Shown piece after piece: positions 26,227 to 35,666 of a DNA stretch of 64,000 bases (position 1 is its first letter; every line of letters begins with the position of its first letter). A program made the position numbers and the translations under genes. This DNA comes from Hymenobacter piscis (GTDB lineage: Bacteria > Bacteroidota > Bacteroidia > Cytophagales > Hymenobacteraceae): positions 271,828 to 335,827 of the forward strand of contig NZ_JAHHZN010000004.1 of assembly GCF_018760735.1 (NCBI RefSeq). The letters run 5' to 3'. Under the pieces are notes generated by a model. The model did not search any database. It saw nothing but the letters and a program-made list of their open reading frames with translations, and was not told the DNA's origin.

Positions 26227-27210
26227 TCAACCCTTCACGTACAACACCTCCTTCACGGCCTTCACGGTACGCTCCACGTTGGGCAGGGAGGCTTCGATGA
26301 GGGTGGGGGCGTAGGGCAGGGGCACGTCCATGCAGGTAATGCGCAGCACGGGGGCATCGAGGTAGTCGAAGGCGCGGCGCTGCACCATGTAGGCCAGCTC
26401 GGAACTGATGCTGGCCAGGGGCCAGGCTTCCTCTACTACCACCATGCGGTTGGTTTTCTTCACCGATTCCACCAACGTGTCGTAGTCGATGGGGCGCACG
26501 GAGCGCAGGTCGATTACTTCGGCTTTGATGCCTTCCTTGGCCAGCTCGTCGGCGGCGGCCAGGGCCACTTTCATCATCTTGCCGAAGCTCACGATAGTCA
26601 CGCTCTCGCCCTCGCGCACCACGTTGGCCTTGCCAATCGGAATGAGGTACTCTTCCTCGGGCACTTCGCCTTTGTCGCCGTACATGAGCTCCGACTCCAT
26701 GAAAATCACCGGATCGGCGTCGCGGATGGCGGATTTGAGCAGGCCTTTGGCGTCGTAGGGGGTGGAGGGCACCACCACTTTCAGACCGGGGCAGTTGGCG
26801 TACCAGTTCTCGAAGTTCTGGGAGTGCTGGCTCGAAAGCATGCCGGCGTTGCCGGTAGGGCCGCGGAACACGATGGGACAGGAATACTGCCCGCCCGACA
26901 TGGAGTAGATTTTGGCGGCCGAGTTAATCACCTGGTCGATGGCCACCAACGAGAAGTTGAAGGTCATGAACTCGATGATGGGCAGCAGGCCGTTGATGGC
27001 CGCGCCCACCCCGATGCCGGCAAAGCCCAGCTCGGCAATGGGCGTATCAATCACGCGCTCCGGCCCGAATTCATCGAGCATGCCCTGGCTTACTTTGTAG
27101 GCGCCGTTGTACTCGGCCACTTCTTCGCCCATCAGAAACACGCGCCCGTCGCGGCGCATTTCTTCAGACATGGCTTCACGCAGGGCTTCCCGGAATTGGA
27201 TGGTCCGCAT
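26227..27210 (-). CDS. pdhB: Pyruvate dehydrogenase E1 component, beta subunit
   Basis: The product (327 aa) is the transketolase-like beta chain of a 2-oxo acid dehydrogenase E1, which with an alpha chain decarboxylates pyruvate using thiamine diphosphate. It matches along its length: [77 protein letters not shown]. The alpha subunit gene is not adjacent. A branched-chain or acetoin paralogue cannot be fully excluded. It has a good promoter (27268-27299) and a terminator-like hairpin in the leader (27241-27264). Confidence 0.88.
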   Translation of the reverse strand: MRTIQFREALREAMSEEMRRDGRVFLMGEEVAEYNGAYKVSQGMLDEFGPERVIDTPIAELGFAGIGVGAAINGLLPIIEFMTFNFSLVAIDQVINSAAKIYSMSGGQYSCPIVFRGPTGNAGMLSSQHSQNFENWYANCPGLKVVVPSTPYDAKGLLKSAIRDADPVIFMESELMYGDKGEVPEEEYLIPIGKANVVREGESVTIVSFGKMMKVALAAADELAKEGIKAEVIDLRSVRPIDYDTLVESVKKTNRMVVVEEAWPLASISSELAYMVQRRAFDYLDAPVLRITCMDVPLPYAPTLIEASLPNVERTVKAVKEVLYVKG

Positions 27211-27240
27211 AATTGGTAGAAAAGTCGAAAGGTTCAATTC

Positions 27241-27264
27241 AGAAAAAAGCCGGACAAATCCGGC
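27241..27264 (-). terminator. Terminator-like hairpin at the start of the pdhB leader
   Basis: On the minus strand GCCGGA-TTTG-TCCGGC is followed by TTTTTTC, exactly the form of an intrinsic terminator. It lies between the predicted promoter and the pdhB ATG, so it could attenuate pdhB or be a 5' stabilising hairpin. Confidence 0.5.
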
Positions 27265-27267
27265 CCG

Positions 27268-27299
27268 TAAAGCTACAACGACTAGCCGGGACCGGCAAA
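27268..27299 (-). promoter_or_regulatory. Promoter of pdhB
   Basis: On the minus strand TTTG (27296-27299), a 20-bp spacer and TAGCTTTA (27268-27275; one mismatch to TAnnTTTG). Confidence 0.55.
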
Positions 27300-27415
27300 T
27301 GGTGAGATGCGGCGGTGGTGAAATGGGAAACCTGCCCGTGTGGATGAGCTTGCGCCTTGTCTATATAGCCGCTATTGATGGGGCAGTGTGAGATTGATAC
27401 CCGTATCATTGCCCA

Positions 27416-28006
27416 ATGAATATGTCAGTCAAAGAAGCTTACGCCGCATTTCTGGTCCTGCTCTTTTTGTGTAGCAATTGCACACAGGATCGGCAACGTG
27501 CTCCTAAACCGGAAGGGGAGGCATTTACTCCCTACACTCTTGAGCTAATAACACTGTTGATTCCTTCATCATGGCAGAAGAAGGATTATGAACCAAATTC
27601 AGAGAGTGTAGAGGAACCATATGTCTTTATGGCCCCCAAACATCAGCAGGATAGTCTTCTCGGTGATGCGGTTATGGTTGTCATCAAGAAAAAAGAGAAG
27701 AAGCCTGACTTCAGGCGCTTGAAAGAGAATTTCGTTAAAAGCATCGAGGTAGATGGGCAAAACCGAGTGAGGATGCTTTCCTATCAGGATTCAGTTCTCG
27801 CAGACATGAGCTTTGTACTAATCGATTATGATAATACAATCCCAGCACTAAATCTTAACCAGGTATGTACCTATGCTTGCTACCATAAGAAAGGTGCGTT
27901 CATAACAATTGTAGGGGTAGCTCGAAGAGGGTCGACACAGGAAAATCGGAAGAAGCGTGTGCTATTTCGAAAAATAATCCATTCAATAAAGTGGATCAGC
28001 GAATAG
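27416..28006 (+). CDS. AT-rich lipoprotein of unknown function
   Basis: The product (196 aa) has a lipoprotein signal (AAFLVLLFLCSNC, with the lipidated cysteine at about residue 22) followed by a soluble domain. It includes EGEAFTPYTLELITLLIPSSW, a lysine-rich IKKKEKKPDFRRL and a C-terminal VLFRKIIHSIKWISE. No family is recognised. Codon use and composition are clearly more AT-rich than the neighbours, which suggests a recent arrival. It stands alone between pdhB (divergent) and a convergent lipoprotein gene. Confidence 0.7.
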   Translation: MNMSVKEAYAAFLVLLFLCSNCTQDRQRAPKPEGEAFTPYTLELITLLIPSSWQKKDYEPNSESVEEPYVFMAPKHQQDSLLGDAVMVVIKKKEKKPDFRRLKENFVKSIEVDGQNRVRMLSYQDSVLADMSFVLIDYDNTIPALNLNQVCTYACYHKKGAFITIVGVARRGSTQENRKKRVLFRKIIHSIKWISE

Positions 28007-28061
28007 TATACTGCCGCTGGAAAGCAAGTAGTGTCAAGCTATGCGCCGTTCGGTTTTACAC

Positions 28062-29876
28062 CTACCGCAGCGCCTCCAGGAACGGCTTGCCTTTGGCGAA
28101 ATCCCGGAACTCCAGGTCCTCGACGGCGCGGTTGGCGTAGCTGCGGTCCAGGCCCACGGCGTGGCGCAGGTGCATCACCGCGGCCGACTCGTTCTGCTGG
28201 CGGGCGGCCACCACGGCCAGGCAGTAATAGAGCAGCGGGTCGTTGGGGCGCAGGGCAATGGCCTGCTGGTAGATATCGGCCGCGCCCTGGTAGTTGCCCT
28301 TCAGCACGTAGATGAGGGCGCGGTTCATGATGTTCTGGTAGGTGCGGGTGCTGTAGCTGAGGCTGCGCAGGGCATCATCGAGCTGGCCGATTTCGATTTC
28401 CAGGGCGGCTTTATCGGCGAAAACCTTGCTCAGAACGGCCGGGGAGCCGCCCAGCTTGATGGCGTAGTCGTAGTTCTGGAGGGCTTCGAGCTTGTCGCCG
28501 GCGCGGTGGTAGGCGCTGGCCACGCGGTAGAACAGCTCGGCCGTGGGGTTGCGGTGAGCGGCCAGCGTGAAGTTGACGGCGGCCCGGCGCTGATAGGCGC
28601 GCACCACCTTGGGGTTCACCTCCTTCTCGGAGCGCAGCTGCAGTACCACGGCCAGGTTGTGGTAGGCCTGCCAGGCTCCGGTGGTGGCCACCGAGGTTTC
28701 GTAAATGCGCTGCTTTTCGGCCAGCAGGGGCGTGAGCGAGGCCGAGTAGCGCAGCTCCTCGGGCGTGAGGGCGTCGGCCTCGGTCTGCTTTTCCACAATC
28801 TTTTTGGAGAGCAGGTAGATTTCCGAATCGTAGCGCTTGGGAGCCGTGTAGCGCACGGCCACCGTGCCGAAGCGCAGCACCGGGTAAATGTACTGCTCCA
28901 GGTAGTCGTAAAAACTGAGTTGGTGGAGGCGTTTTTCCTTCTGGGCGTAGGTGCCGGGCGTGTCGTTGATGAGCAGCACCACCGAATCAATCTGGGCCGG
29001 TTTGAGAGCCGACTGCTGCACCTTGCTCAGCAGCAAATCCCAGCGGCGGTGGTAGGCTTCCGTCTCGAAGTCAATCTGGCTTACTTTGTTGAGGTAGGAG
29101 TCGGTATCGACGCGCTTTTTGTAGTAGTTCATCAGGGCCCGCACGCGCTTGTCGGCCAGGCGCGGGTCGTGGCGGTCCAGGGAGTCGGGCGAGTGGCCGG
29201 CGGCAATCATCACCTTCTCGGTGCGCTGGTTGGCCTCGATGAAATCTTCCAGGGCGGCCACGTTGGTACCCAAAAAGTTGCGCACCTCTGCCTGCCCCGC
29301 GTCGAAGAAAAACGGCAGCACCCGGGTGCCGCTCATGTTGTTGTCCACCGATTCGGGCAGCAGGGCCACGGCCGTATCCTGGCGCACCACCAAGCGGCTG
29401 GTGGTCACGATGCCGCGGGCTAGCACCAGTTCCTTGCCCTTCACGCGCTTGCCGCCGGGGCGCACCTCGCGGGCGTCAGGCAGGGCCACCAGCTCGCCGG
29501 GGCTTTTCTGGGCCGAGTAGGGAAAGGAAAACTGCTTCCGGATCACCAGCAGGTTCTGCTGCTGCTCATCGTACACGTATTCGCCCGAAATAAAGGTCAG
29601 GCGGCCCACCGTATCTTCGCGCAGGCCGTTCTGGTAGCGGTAGCTCAGGCCCAGGTTGTAGGCGGCGCCCTTGCGCAGGTGGCTGGCGGGCACCGTGGCC
29701 GTCACCTCGAACAGCACGTTTTCGCCGTTGCTTTCCAGCACGGCGGGCTGTACGGAAAGCTGCTGGCCGGCCTGGGCCTGCTTGAGTACTTTAGACAGGG
29801 GCGAGCAGGCGGGCAGGGCCGCCGTGAGCAGCAGACCGGTCAGGCCCGGCAGGATTCGCGGCAAGAACAGGGGCAT
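28062..29876 (-). CDS. TPR lipoprotein, envelope-associated
   Basis: The product (604 aa) has a lipoprotein signal (LTGLLLTAALPAC), a beta-rich N-terminal half (about 40-180) and a central segment with a fold reminiscent of OmpA-like C-terminal domains (VLPFFFDAGQAEVRN, then AAGHSPDSLDRHDPRLADKR with the ordering seen in peptidoglycan-binding OmpA domains). The C-terminal half carries TPR repeats (AYHRAGDKLEALQNYDYAIK, ALIYVLKGNYQGAADIYQQA). Its role is probably structural in the envelope. The ATG at 29876 gives a compact signal; an earlier in-frame ATG at 29900 is possible. Confidence 0.75.
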   Translation of the reverse strand: MPLFLPRILPGLTGLLLTAALPACSPLSKVLKQAQAGQQLSVQPAVLESNGENVLFEVTATVPASHLRKGAAYNLGLSYRYQNGLREDTVGRLTFISGEYVYDEQQQNLLVIRKQFSFPYSAQKSPGELVALPDAREVRPGGKRVKGKELVLARGIVTTSRLVVRQDTAVALLPESVDNNMSGTRVLPFFFDAGQAEVRNFLGTNVAALEDFIEANQRTEKVMIAAGHSPDSLDRHDPRLADKRVRALMNYYKKRVDTDSYLNKVSQIDFETEAYHRRWDLLLSKVQQSALKPAQIDSVVLLINDTPGTYAQKEKRLHQLSFYDYLEQYIYPVLRFGTVAVRYTAPKRYDSEIYLLSKKIVEKQTEADALTPEELRYSASLTPLLAEKQRIYETSVATTGAWQAYHNLAVVLQLRSEKEVNPKVVRAYQRRAAVNFTLAAHRNPTAELFYRVASAYHRAGDKLEALQNYDYAIKLGGSPAVLSKVFADKAALEIEIGQLDDALRSLSYSTRTYQNIMNRALIYVLKGNYQGAADIYQQAIALRPNDPLLYYCLAVVAARQQNESAAVMHLRHAVGLDRSYANRAVEDLEFRDFAKGKPFLEALR

Positions 29877-30047
29877 AGGCAGAGGGCAAAGCAGGGGCAA
29901 GTACGGCAGGAATTCGCCCTACCAACGCCGAAAGGTAACCGATAGACGTATCTTGCGGCCGGCTTCTGGCGTAAGTGCTTGATACCGGGTTACAATTACT
30001 GTATCTTACTTCCGGCAATCCGCCTCCGGGTCCGAAAAGCAGCAACT

Positions 30048-30266
30048 ATGAAACGACTAACCGACTACATCGAAAAGCAGAGTTTCGGCGTCTGCGACGC
30101 CATCGGCAAGCGGGTCGGCTTTTCCAGCAGCAGCGTCCGGCTTTCATTCGTATACGCGTCGTTCTTCACCTTTGGCTCGCCTATCGTGCTGTACTTCGCC
30201 CTGGCGTTCTGGCGCAACGTCCGTCAGGCCCTGCGCCGCCAGCGCAGCACCGTCTGGGATTTGTAG
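30048..30266 (+). CDS. PspC-domain small membrane protein
   Basis: The product (72 aa) matches the PspC domain pattern (GVCDAIGKRVGFSSSSVRLSFVY, then a membrane helix PIVLYFALAFW). In enteric bacteria PspC is part of the phage-shock response, but this is a stand-alone domain without pspA or pspB nearby. It is followed by a strong terminator. Confidence 0.75.
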   Translation: MKRLTDYIEKQSFGVCDAIGKRVGFSSSSVRLSFVYASFFTFGSPIVLYFALAFWRNVRQALRRQRSTVWDL

Positions 30267-30270
30267 GTGG

Positions 30271-30453
30271 TAGGGGTGAGGAGACAGGAGTGAGGAGTTA
30301 AGGAGCTAGAAGGAATTCAGAACCGGAATCGGGAGCCCGTTTGCTTGGCAGACGGGCTTTTTTTGCGCAACTCCGAACCCTAGCCAGCCTTCGCGTATCA
30401 CTCCTAACTCCTAACTCCTAACTCCTAACTCCTAACTCCTAACTCCTAACTCC
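30271..30453. repeat. TAACTCC heptamer array facing GGAGTTA-type repeats
   Basis: Seven perfect copies of TAACTCC (30405-30453) face degenerate GAGGAGT/GGAGTTA repeats at 30271-30307, in inverse orientation. The array supplies the final codons and the stop codon of the glycosyltransferase gene on the minus strand (stop at 30432-30434). Confidence 0.85.
30334..30364 (+). terminator. Rho-independent terminator after the PspC gene
   Basis: AGCCCGTTTGC, a 3-nt loop and GCAGACGGGCT (one G-T pair) are followed by a run of Ts. Confidence 0.85.
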
Positions 30454-31493
30454 TCAAAAAACCGCTTTCCCAGCGCGAAATATGCCCAGACGAGGCTGCC
30501 GGCGTAGGTGCCGGGGCGCTCGGCGAGGCGCAGGCGGGGCGGGAACTGCCGCCGCTGCCGACGCCAGTAGCCGAGGTGACCCAGGAAGTGCCCGTGGGCC
30601 CGCAGCACCGCCCGGCAGTCGGCCAGCTGTCCCTGGGTGAGCAGGCGCAGGGCCGCCACCCAGTCGAGGGCCACGCGGCCAATCATCACGCCGGCCAGCT
30701 CGGCCGGGTGGGTGTTTTTGAATACCAGGGCCAGGCCGTTGCGGAAGTTGAGGTAGGTTTTGCGCGGGTTGGATTTGTGCAGGGTGCCGCCGCCCACGTG
30801 AAACACCGTGCAGCCCCCATGGTACCACACCCGCCAGCCGGCATTCTGGAGCCGCCAGCACAGGTCAATTTCCTCCATGTGGGCGAAAAAAGCGGTTTCC
30901 AGCCCGCCCAGGGCGTGCCAGGCGGCGGCCCGCATCAGCAGGCAGGCCCCCGTAGCCCAGGCCACCGGGCGCGGGTCGTCGTACTGGCCGGTGTCGGTTT
31001 CGAGGGTGTCGAAGAGGCGGCCCCGGCAGAAGGGGTAGCCCAGCGAATCGAGGTAGCCCCCGCCGGCGCCGGCGTACTCGAAGAGCTGACGCCGGGCCGG
31101 GTCGGGGCTGTGCTGGCGGATTTTGGGCTGGCAGGCGGCTATGGTGGCGTTGGTTTCCAAGAGTTCCCGCTGGGGCCGGAGCCAGCCGGGCGTCACCTCC
31201 ACGTCGGAGTTCAGCAGCACGTAGTACCGGAACTCCGGCCCCAGCTGCGCCAGGGCCTGGTTGTAGCCCTCGCAGAAACCCAGGTTGCCGCTATTCTGAA
31301 TCAGGCGCACGGCCGGGAATTCGGCCCGCACCACGGCCACCGAGTCGTCGGTGGAGGCGTTGTCGGCCACGAAGACGGCGGCGCCGTCGGAGTGCGCCAG
31401 CACGGCGGGCAGGAAGCGGCGCAGGAAGTCCCGGCCGTTCCAGTTCAGAATGACCACCGCCACATCGGCGCAGGCGGCGTTATCAGAGGCCAA
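30432..31493 (-). CDS. Family 2 glycosyltransferase
   Basis: The product (353 aa) has a GT-A fold: VAVVILNWNGRDFLRRFLPAV at the N-terminus, FVADNASTDDS, QNSGNLGFCEGYN, the metal-binding-like LLNSDVEV and a later GGLETAFFAHMEEIDLCWR. It is close to rhamnosyl/O-antigen type GT2 enzymes acting on surface glycans. The start overlaps the end of the YbaB gene by 11 bp, so the two are probably co-transcribed. The last residues (EELGVRS) are encoded inside the heptamer array. Confidence 0.9.
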   Translation of the reverse strand: MASDNAACADVAVVILNWNGRDFLRRFLPAVLAHSDGAAVFVADNASTDDSVAVVRAEFPAVRLIQNSGNLGFCEGYNQALAQLGPEFRYYVLLNSDVEVTPGWLRPQRELLETNATIAACQPKIRQHSPDPARRQLFEYAGAGGGYLDSLGYPFCRGRLFDTLETDTGQYDDPRPVAWATGACLLMRAAAWHALGGLETAFFAHMEEIDLCWRLQNAGWRVWYHGGCTVFHVGGGTLHKSNPRKTYLNFRNGLALVFKNTHPAELAGVMIGRVALDWVAALRLLTQGQLADCRAVLRAHGHFLGHLGYWRRQRRQFPPRLRLAERPGTYAGSLVWAYFALGKRFFEELGVRS

Positions 31494-31818
31494 AGCCGCT
31501 CAGGTCGAGGCCGGGAATGTTGGGAATCAGGCCGGAAGTCGTCTTTTTCAGCTCCTGCTTGCCTTTCTCGCCGGCTTCGTCCATTACCTTGTTCACGGCG
31601 GCCACCACCAGATCGGCCAGCATGTCGCGGTCCTGGGGCTGGAGCAGGCTTTCGTCAATTTCGAGCTTGAGCAAACGGCGCTGGCCGTTAGCGGTGGCCT
31701 TCACCAGCCCGCCGCCCGATTCGGCGGTGGCCGTCAGGTACTGGAGTTGGTCCTGGGCCTGCTTCATCTTCTCCTGAAGCTCTTTCATCTTACCCATCAT
31801 GCCCATCATGTCAAACAT
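31483..31818 (-). CDS. YbaB/EbfC nucleoid-associated protein
   Basis: The product (111 aa) is a small DNA-binding protein of the YbaB family (MGKMKELQEKMKQAQDQL, then ATANGQRRLLKLEID, then DMLADLVVAAVNKV). YbaB dimers coat DNA without strong specificity and in many bacteria sit beside dnaX-recR, which is not the case here. Its gene is directly upstream of, and overlaps, the glycosyltransferase. Confidence 0.9.
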   Translation of the reverse strand: MFDMMGMMGKMKELQEKMKQAQDQLQYLTATAESGGGLVKATANGQRRLLKLEIDESLLQPQDRDMLADLVVAAVNKVMDEAGEKGKQELKKTTSGLIPNIPGLDLSGFGL

Positions 31819-31923
31819 CGGCGCTTCGTATCAAAAGGTGGAAAGTTAGGGGGCGAAGATACGCCGGCGGGCCGGAAAGCCCGGTGGGAAGGCCGCTGGT
31901 AGGGTCAAGGCATTCAACCAGGA

Positions 31924-32020
31924 CGTCATTCCGAGCGGAGCCGAGGAATCTCGCGTGCTGATGTTGCAGTAGTAACTCAACGTCAGCACGCGAGATTCCT
32001 CGGCTCCGCTCGGAATGACG
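31924..32020. repeat. Long palindrome, copy 2 of the CGTCATTC family
   Basis: Arms 31924-31961 and 31983-32020 pair perfectly over 38 bp (CGTCATTCCGAGCGGAGCCG...GTGCTGA) with a 21-nt loop. It sits between the YbaB gene and the end of the T9SS cargo gene, both on the minus strand. Confidence 0.92.
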
Positions 32021-32054
32021 TTCTTCTAGGCAAGCCTTCAACCAGTAGCTCTCC

Positions 32055-33992
32055 TTACCGCAGAATCGTAACCGTGCCGGCTTCCGAGGTGCGGCGGCCG
32101 GACTGGTCGGTGGCCTCGAATCGCCAGACGTAGGCGCCGGGTACGGGGGCGGCGGCGTTGATGCGGCCGTCCCAGGTCTGGGCGCGGTCGGTGGTCTGAA
32201 ACACGGTCTGGCCGTTGCGGTCGATGACGGTGAAGCGGAAGCTGTCGAGGAAGCGGCCCTTGAGCTCCAGCACGTCGTTGAGGCCGTCGCCGTTGGGCGT
32301 GAAAGCCGTGGGTACGAATACCTTCACCCGGCGGGCCACGGTGGCCACGTTCGAGTAGCTGGGCGCCGCGAGGCCCGCGCCGGTGGCCTCCACCCGGTAG
32401 CGCACCACCTGCTGATTCGGGGGCGGCTGGAGGTCGAGGTAGGTCAGGCCCGCCACCGGTACGCTGGCCAGCACCGCGTTGGTGGGCGAGAGCGTGAGCA
32501 CGCGGTAGCGCACGGCCGCCGTGGTGTCGGGGCCGCGCAGGGCCGTCCAGGTCAGGCGGATTTCGGTGCCGGTGTCGTTGGCGGGCTCGGCGGCCAGCCG
32601 CACCGGGCACACCGGCGGGCTTTCGACGGAGGGGTTCCCGCAGGCATCCAGAAAACGGGCGGCGTAGCAAAGCGGGGCGGCCGGGTCCGGGGTCAGCACG
32701 GAATCAACCAGGCTGCGGGCGGGCGTTACGCCCAGCTCCGCGCCGTTGCGCAGGTAAGTCAGCTGCCCGCCGGTGGCGGCCCGGGGCACCACGGCCTTCA
32801 GCTCCACCTGATTGCGCAGGTTGAAGCTGGCCGTGAGCCGGGGCGCGGCCGGGGCAGCCCCCGCGGTAGTCGCCACCGCCACTTCTTCGGAAACCGAGGT
32901 GGTCAGGCCCATACTCAGGCTCACCTGGTAGCGGTACACGGTGCCGCAGGTGACGGCCGTGTCGAGGTACTGGGTGGCCCCGGGCGGCACGGGCAGCAGC
33001 GTGGTGGTGGTGCCATCGGTGCGGCGCAGGGTGTAGCTGCCGCTGCCCGCGCTGGTCCAGCTCAGCCGGTTCCGGCCGTTGGCGGAGGTACCGGTCAGGG
33101 CTACCGAGCAGATGGAGAACGAGGCCGTGCTGGTGACAGTGGGCTGGCAGGCATCCTGGAGCAGCAGCCGGAAGCAGCCCGGCAGCGGGGCGTTGGGAAG
33201 CGCGAAGCTGGTGAGGCCGGTCGCTACCGGGGCCAGGGTGCGGTAACCGCCCGGCGCGGCCCCGTCGGCTATTTGCAACTGGTACTGGTACTCGGGCTGC
33301 AAGGCCCCGAAGGCAAACTGCGCCGTGCCGCCCTGCACCGTGAGGCTCTGCAACGCCGGGCGCTGGGGGGGCGGCAGGGGCGTGAAGCTTTGCTGGTTTT
33401 CACCCGTGCACAGTCCGGCCTGGTTGTAGCGCCCGATAACAGTCACGGTGTTCGGACTGCTGACGGGGTAGGTAACGGTGGCATTGCGCGCGGCCGGCAC
33501 CGGCGCATCGTTGCCAATCTGGACGAAGTACTGGTCGTAGCGGGCATCCGTCACGGTCACCTGCACGAAGCCTGGGCCGCAGACGCTCAGGGCAAACGTG
33601 GGCACGGGCGCGTCCAGGACCTCAAAATTCCGGGAAAAGATAATGCCCTGGGTGCCGCCCTGGGTGCCCTGAGTGTTCTGGGTGATGACCAGCGGCCCGG
33701 GCGCGGCGGGCGTGAAGGTGGTGGTGGTATCGGTGAAGCCGGAACAGACGGTAGCGGCGGCCTGGCGGTAGTAAATCTGGGCGGGGTTGAGGCCCTTGCC
33801 GCTGCAGTCACGCAGGCGCACGGGCCGGCCCACGCACAGAAACCGGGGCAACTCCTGGCCCGTAATGGCGTCGTAGGCCTTAAAGCAGGCCCCGGAACTG
33901 GGCGTGGGGGTGCATGCCTGCGCCCGCGCCCCGGGGGCCGTCAGCCCCGCCGTCAGCAGCAGCCAAAAAAGCAGAAATCCAGATTTTGCCAT
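32055..33992 (-). CDS. T9SS type B cargo protein with gliding-motility-type C-terminal domain
   Basis: The product (645 aa) has a signal peptide (FLLFWLLLTAGLTAPGARA), several fibronectin-like or Ig-like beta domains without obvious catalytic motifs, and a C-terminal sorting domain (FVPTAFTPNGDGLNDVLELK, FRFTVIDRNGQTVFQT, then W-G and AYVWRF). This is the domain recognised by the type IX secretion system (type B). It is probably a cell-surface adhesin or scaffold. The ATG at 33992 gives the best signal peptide. Confidence 0.88.
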   Translation of the reverse strand: MAKSGFLLFWLLLTAGLTAPGARAQACTPTPSSGACFKAYDAITGQELPRFLCVGRPVRLRDCSGKGLNPAQIYYRQAAATVCSGFTDTTTTFTPAAPGPLVITQNTQGTQGGTQGIIFSRNFEVLDAPVPTFALSVCGPGFVQVTVTDARYDQYFVQIGNDAPVPAARNATVTYPVSSPNTVTVIGRYNQAGLCTGENQQSFTPLPPPQRPALQSLTVQGGTAQFAFGALQPEYQYQLQIADGAAPGGYRTLAPVATGLTSFALPNAPLPGCFRLLLQDACQPTVTSTASFSICSVALTGTSANGRNRLSWTSAGSGSYTLRRTDGTTTTLLPVPPGATQYLDTAVTCGTVYRYQVSLSMGLTTSVSEEVAVATTAGAAPAAPRLTASFNLRNQVELKAVVPRAATGGQLTYLRNGAELGVTPARSLVDSVLTPDPAAPLCYAARFLDACGNPSVESPPVCPVRLAAEPANDTGTEIRLTWTALRGPDTTAAVRYRVLTLSPTNAVLASVPVAGLTYLDLQPPPNQQVVRYRVEATGAGLAAPSYSNVATVARRVKVFVPTAFTPNGDGLNDVLELKGRFLDSFRFTVIDRNGQTVFQTTDRAQTWDGRINAAAPVPGAYVWRFEATDQSGRRTSEAGTVTILR

Positions 33993-34088
33993 CCCCGCCA
34001 TAACGAAGCAACTGCACGTTTACGTTTATGAGTGGGGCTAAAATAGCCGATTCACGCCGGAAACCGCCCGGCTCCACGGGGGGGCGAC

Positions 34089-35588
34089 CTACTGCCAGGC
34101 GTACTCACGCACGAAGGCGGCAGCGGCCTGCAAATCGGGGTAGAGCACGCGGTCCTGGCGCACGAAGGGTACTTTTTCGCCGAAGGCCGCCAGCAGCTGC
34201 TCCAGGGGCTCGGAGGTGCGGGCGGGGCGGCGGAATGCCAGGGCCTGGGCCGCGTTCAGCAGTTCAATGCCCAGCAGCTGCTCCACGTTCTGCACCACCC
34301 GCAGGGCCTTGGTGGCGGCATTGGCGCCCATGCTCACGTGGTCTTCCTGGCCGTTGCTGCTCACCAGACTATCCACCGAGGCGGGGGTGCAGAGCTGCTT
34401 GTTCTGGCTCACGAGGCCCGCCGCCGCGTACTGCGGAATCATCAGGCCCGAGTTCAAACCCGGCTCGGCCACCAGAAACGGCGGCAGCCCCCGCTGCCCG
34501 CTGATGAGCTGGGCGGTGCGCTGCTGGGAAATGCTGCCCAGCTCGGCCGTGGCAATGGCCAGCATATCCAGGGCCAGGGCCAGGGGCTGGCCGTGGAAGT
34601 TGCCCCCGCTCAGGATGGCGTCATCGTCGGGAAAGATGTTGGGGTTGTCGGTGACGGCGTTGCACTCGGTCTCGGTGGTTTGGCGCACGTAGGCCAGCGC
34701 GTCGCGGGTGGCGCCGTGCACCTGGGGCATGCAGCGCAGCGAGTAGGGGTCCTGGACGGCGGTTTTGGGTTGCTGCTGCAGCTCGCTGCCGCTGAGCAGC
34801 TGCCGCAGCCGGGCCGCCACCGCCACCTGCCCGGCGTGGGGGCGCAGCTGGTGCAGGCGCGCATCAAACGGCTCCCGCAGCCCGTCGAAGGCTTCCAGCG
34901 ACAGGGCCCCGATGACGTCGGCTGCGTCGGTGAGGCGCTGGGTGCGCAGCAGGGCGTGCACGGCGTAGGCCAGCATGAACTGGGTGCCGTTGAGCAGGGC
35001 CAGCCCTTCCTTGGCCCTGAGCGTGACGGGCTCCCAGCTGAAGAGGCTCATGGCGTCGGCGGCGGCCAGGCGGTAGCCTTCGTAGTTGACTTCGCCCAGG
35101 CCCAGCAGCGGCAGGCAGAGGTGGGCCAATGGGGCCAGGTCGCCGCTGGCGCCCAAAGAGCCCTGCTCGTACACCACCGGCAGCATGCCGCGGTTGTAGA
35201 AATCGAGCAGGCGCTGCACGGTGGCCAGCTGCACGCCGCTGTGGCCGTAGCTCAGACTCTGCACCTTCAGCAGCAGCAGCAGACGCACCAGCTCGGCCGG
35301 CACCTCGGCCCCCGTTCCGCAGGCGTGCGACATGAGCAGGTTGGTTTGCAGCTGCTGGCGCTGAGCCGCCGGAATGGCCTGCCCGCACAGGGCCCCGAAG
35401 CCGGTATTGATGCCGTACACAGCCGTATCGGGGTCGCGCTCCAGGCGCTGGTGCAGATAGTCGTGGCAGGTGGTGATGCGCTGGCGGGCTTCCTCGCTGA
35501 GTACCACCCGGGCCCGGCTGCGCAGCAGCTGGTCGAGGGTAGCCAGGTCGAGGTGGGCAGAAGGGGTGAGGGCGTAGTCGGCGGCCAT
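34089..35588 (-). CDS. hutH: Histidine ammonia-lyase
   Basis: The product (499 aa) removes ammonia from histidine to give urocanate, the first step of histidine degradation. The MIO-forming triad A147-S148-G149 is in GSLGASGDLAPLAHL. Ser-His at 87-88 (NLLMSHACGTG) is the histidine-type selectivity switch, against tyrosine ammonia-lyase. YGINTGFG and the Asn-Tyr segment later in the protein also fit. The other hut genes are absent from the window. It lies 78 bp downstream of hisS on the same strand. Confidence 0.92.
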   Translation of the reverse strand: MAADYALTPSAHLDLATLDQLLRSRARVVLSEEARQRITTCHDYLHQRLERDPDTAVYGINTGFGALCGQAIPAAQRQQLQTNLLMSHACGTGAEVPAELVRLLLLLKVQSLSYGHSGVQLATVQRLLDFYNRGMLPVVYEQGSLGASGDLAPLAHLCLPLLGLGEVNYEGYRLAAADAMSLFSWEPVTLRAKEGLALLNGTQFMLAYAVHALLRTQRLTDAADVIGALSLEAFDGLREPFDARLHQLRPHAGQVAVAARLRQLLSGSELQQQPKTAVQDPYSLRCMPQVHGATRDALAYVRQTTETECNAVTDNPNIFPDDDAILSGGNFHGQPLALALDMLAIATAELGSISQQRTAQLISGQRGLPPFLVAEPGLNSGLMIPQYAAAGLVSQNKQLCTPASVDSLVSSNGQEDHVSMGANAATKALRVVQNVEQLLGIELLNAAQALAFRRPARTSEPLEQLLAAFGEKVPFVRQDRVLYPDLQAAAAFVREYAWQ

Positions 35589-35666
35589 GAGCGGGGAAGA
35601 AAGGGGCGGGAAGAAGCAGCGGCGGGCGTCCGTGGTGTTGCCAGGGGCGCCCGCCGACGGGTGGGG

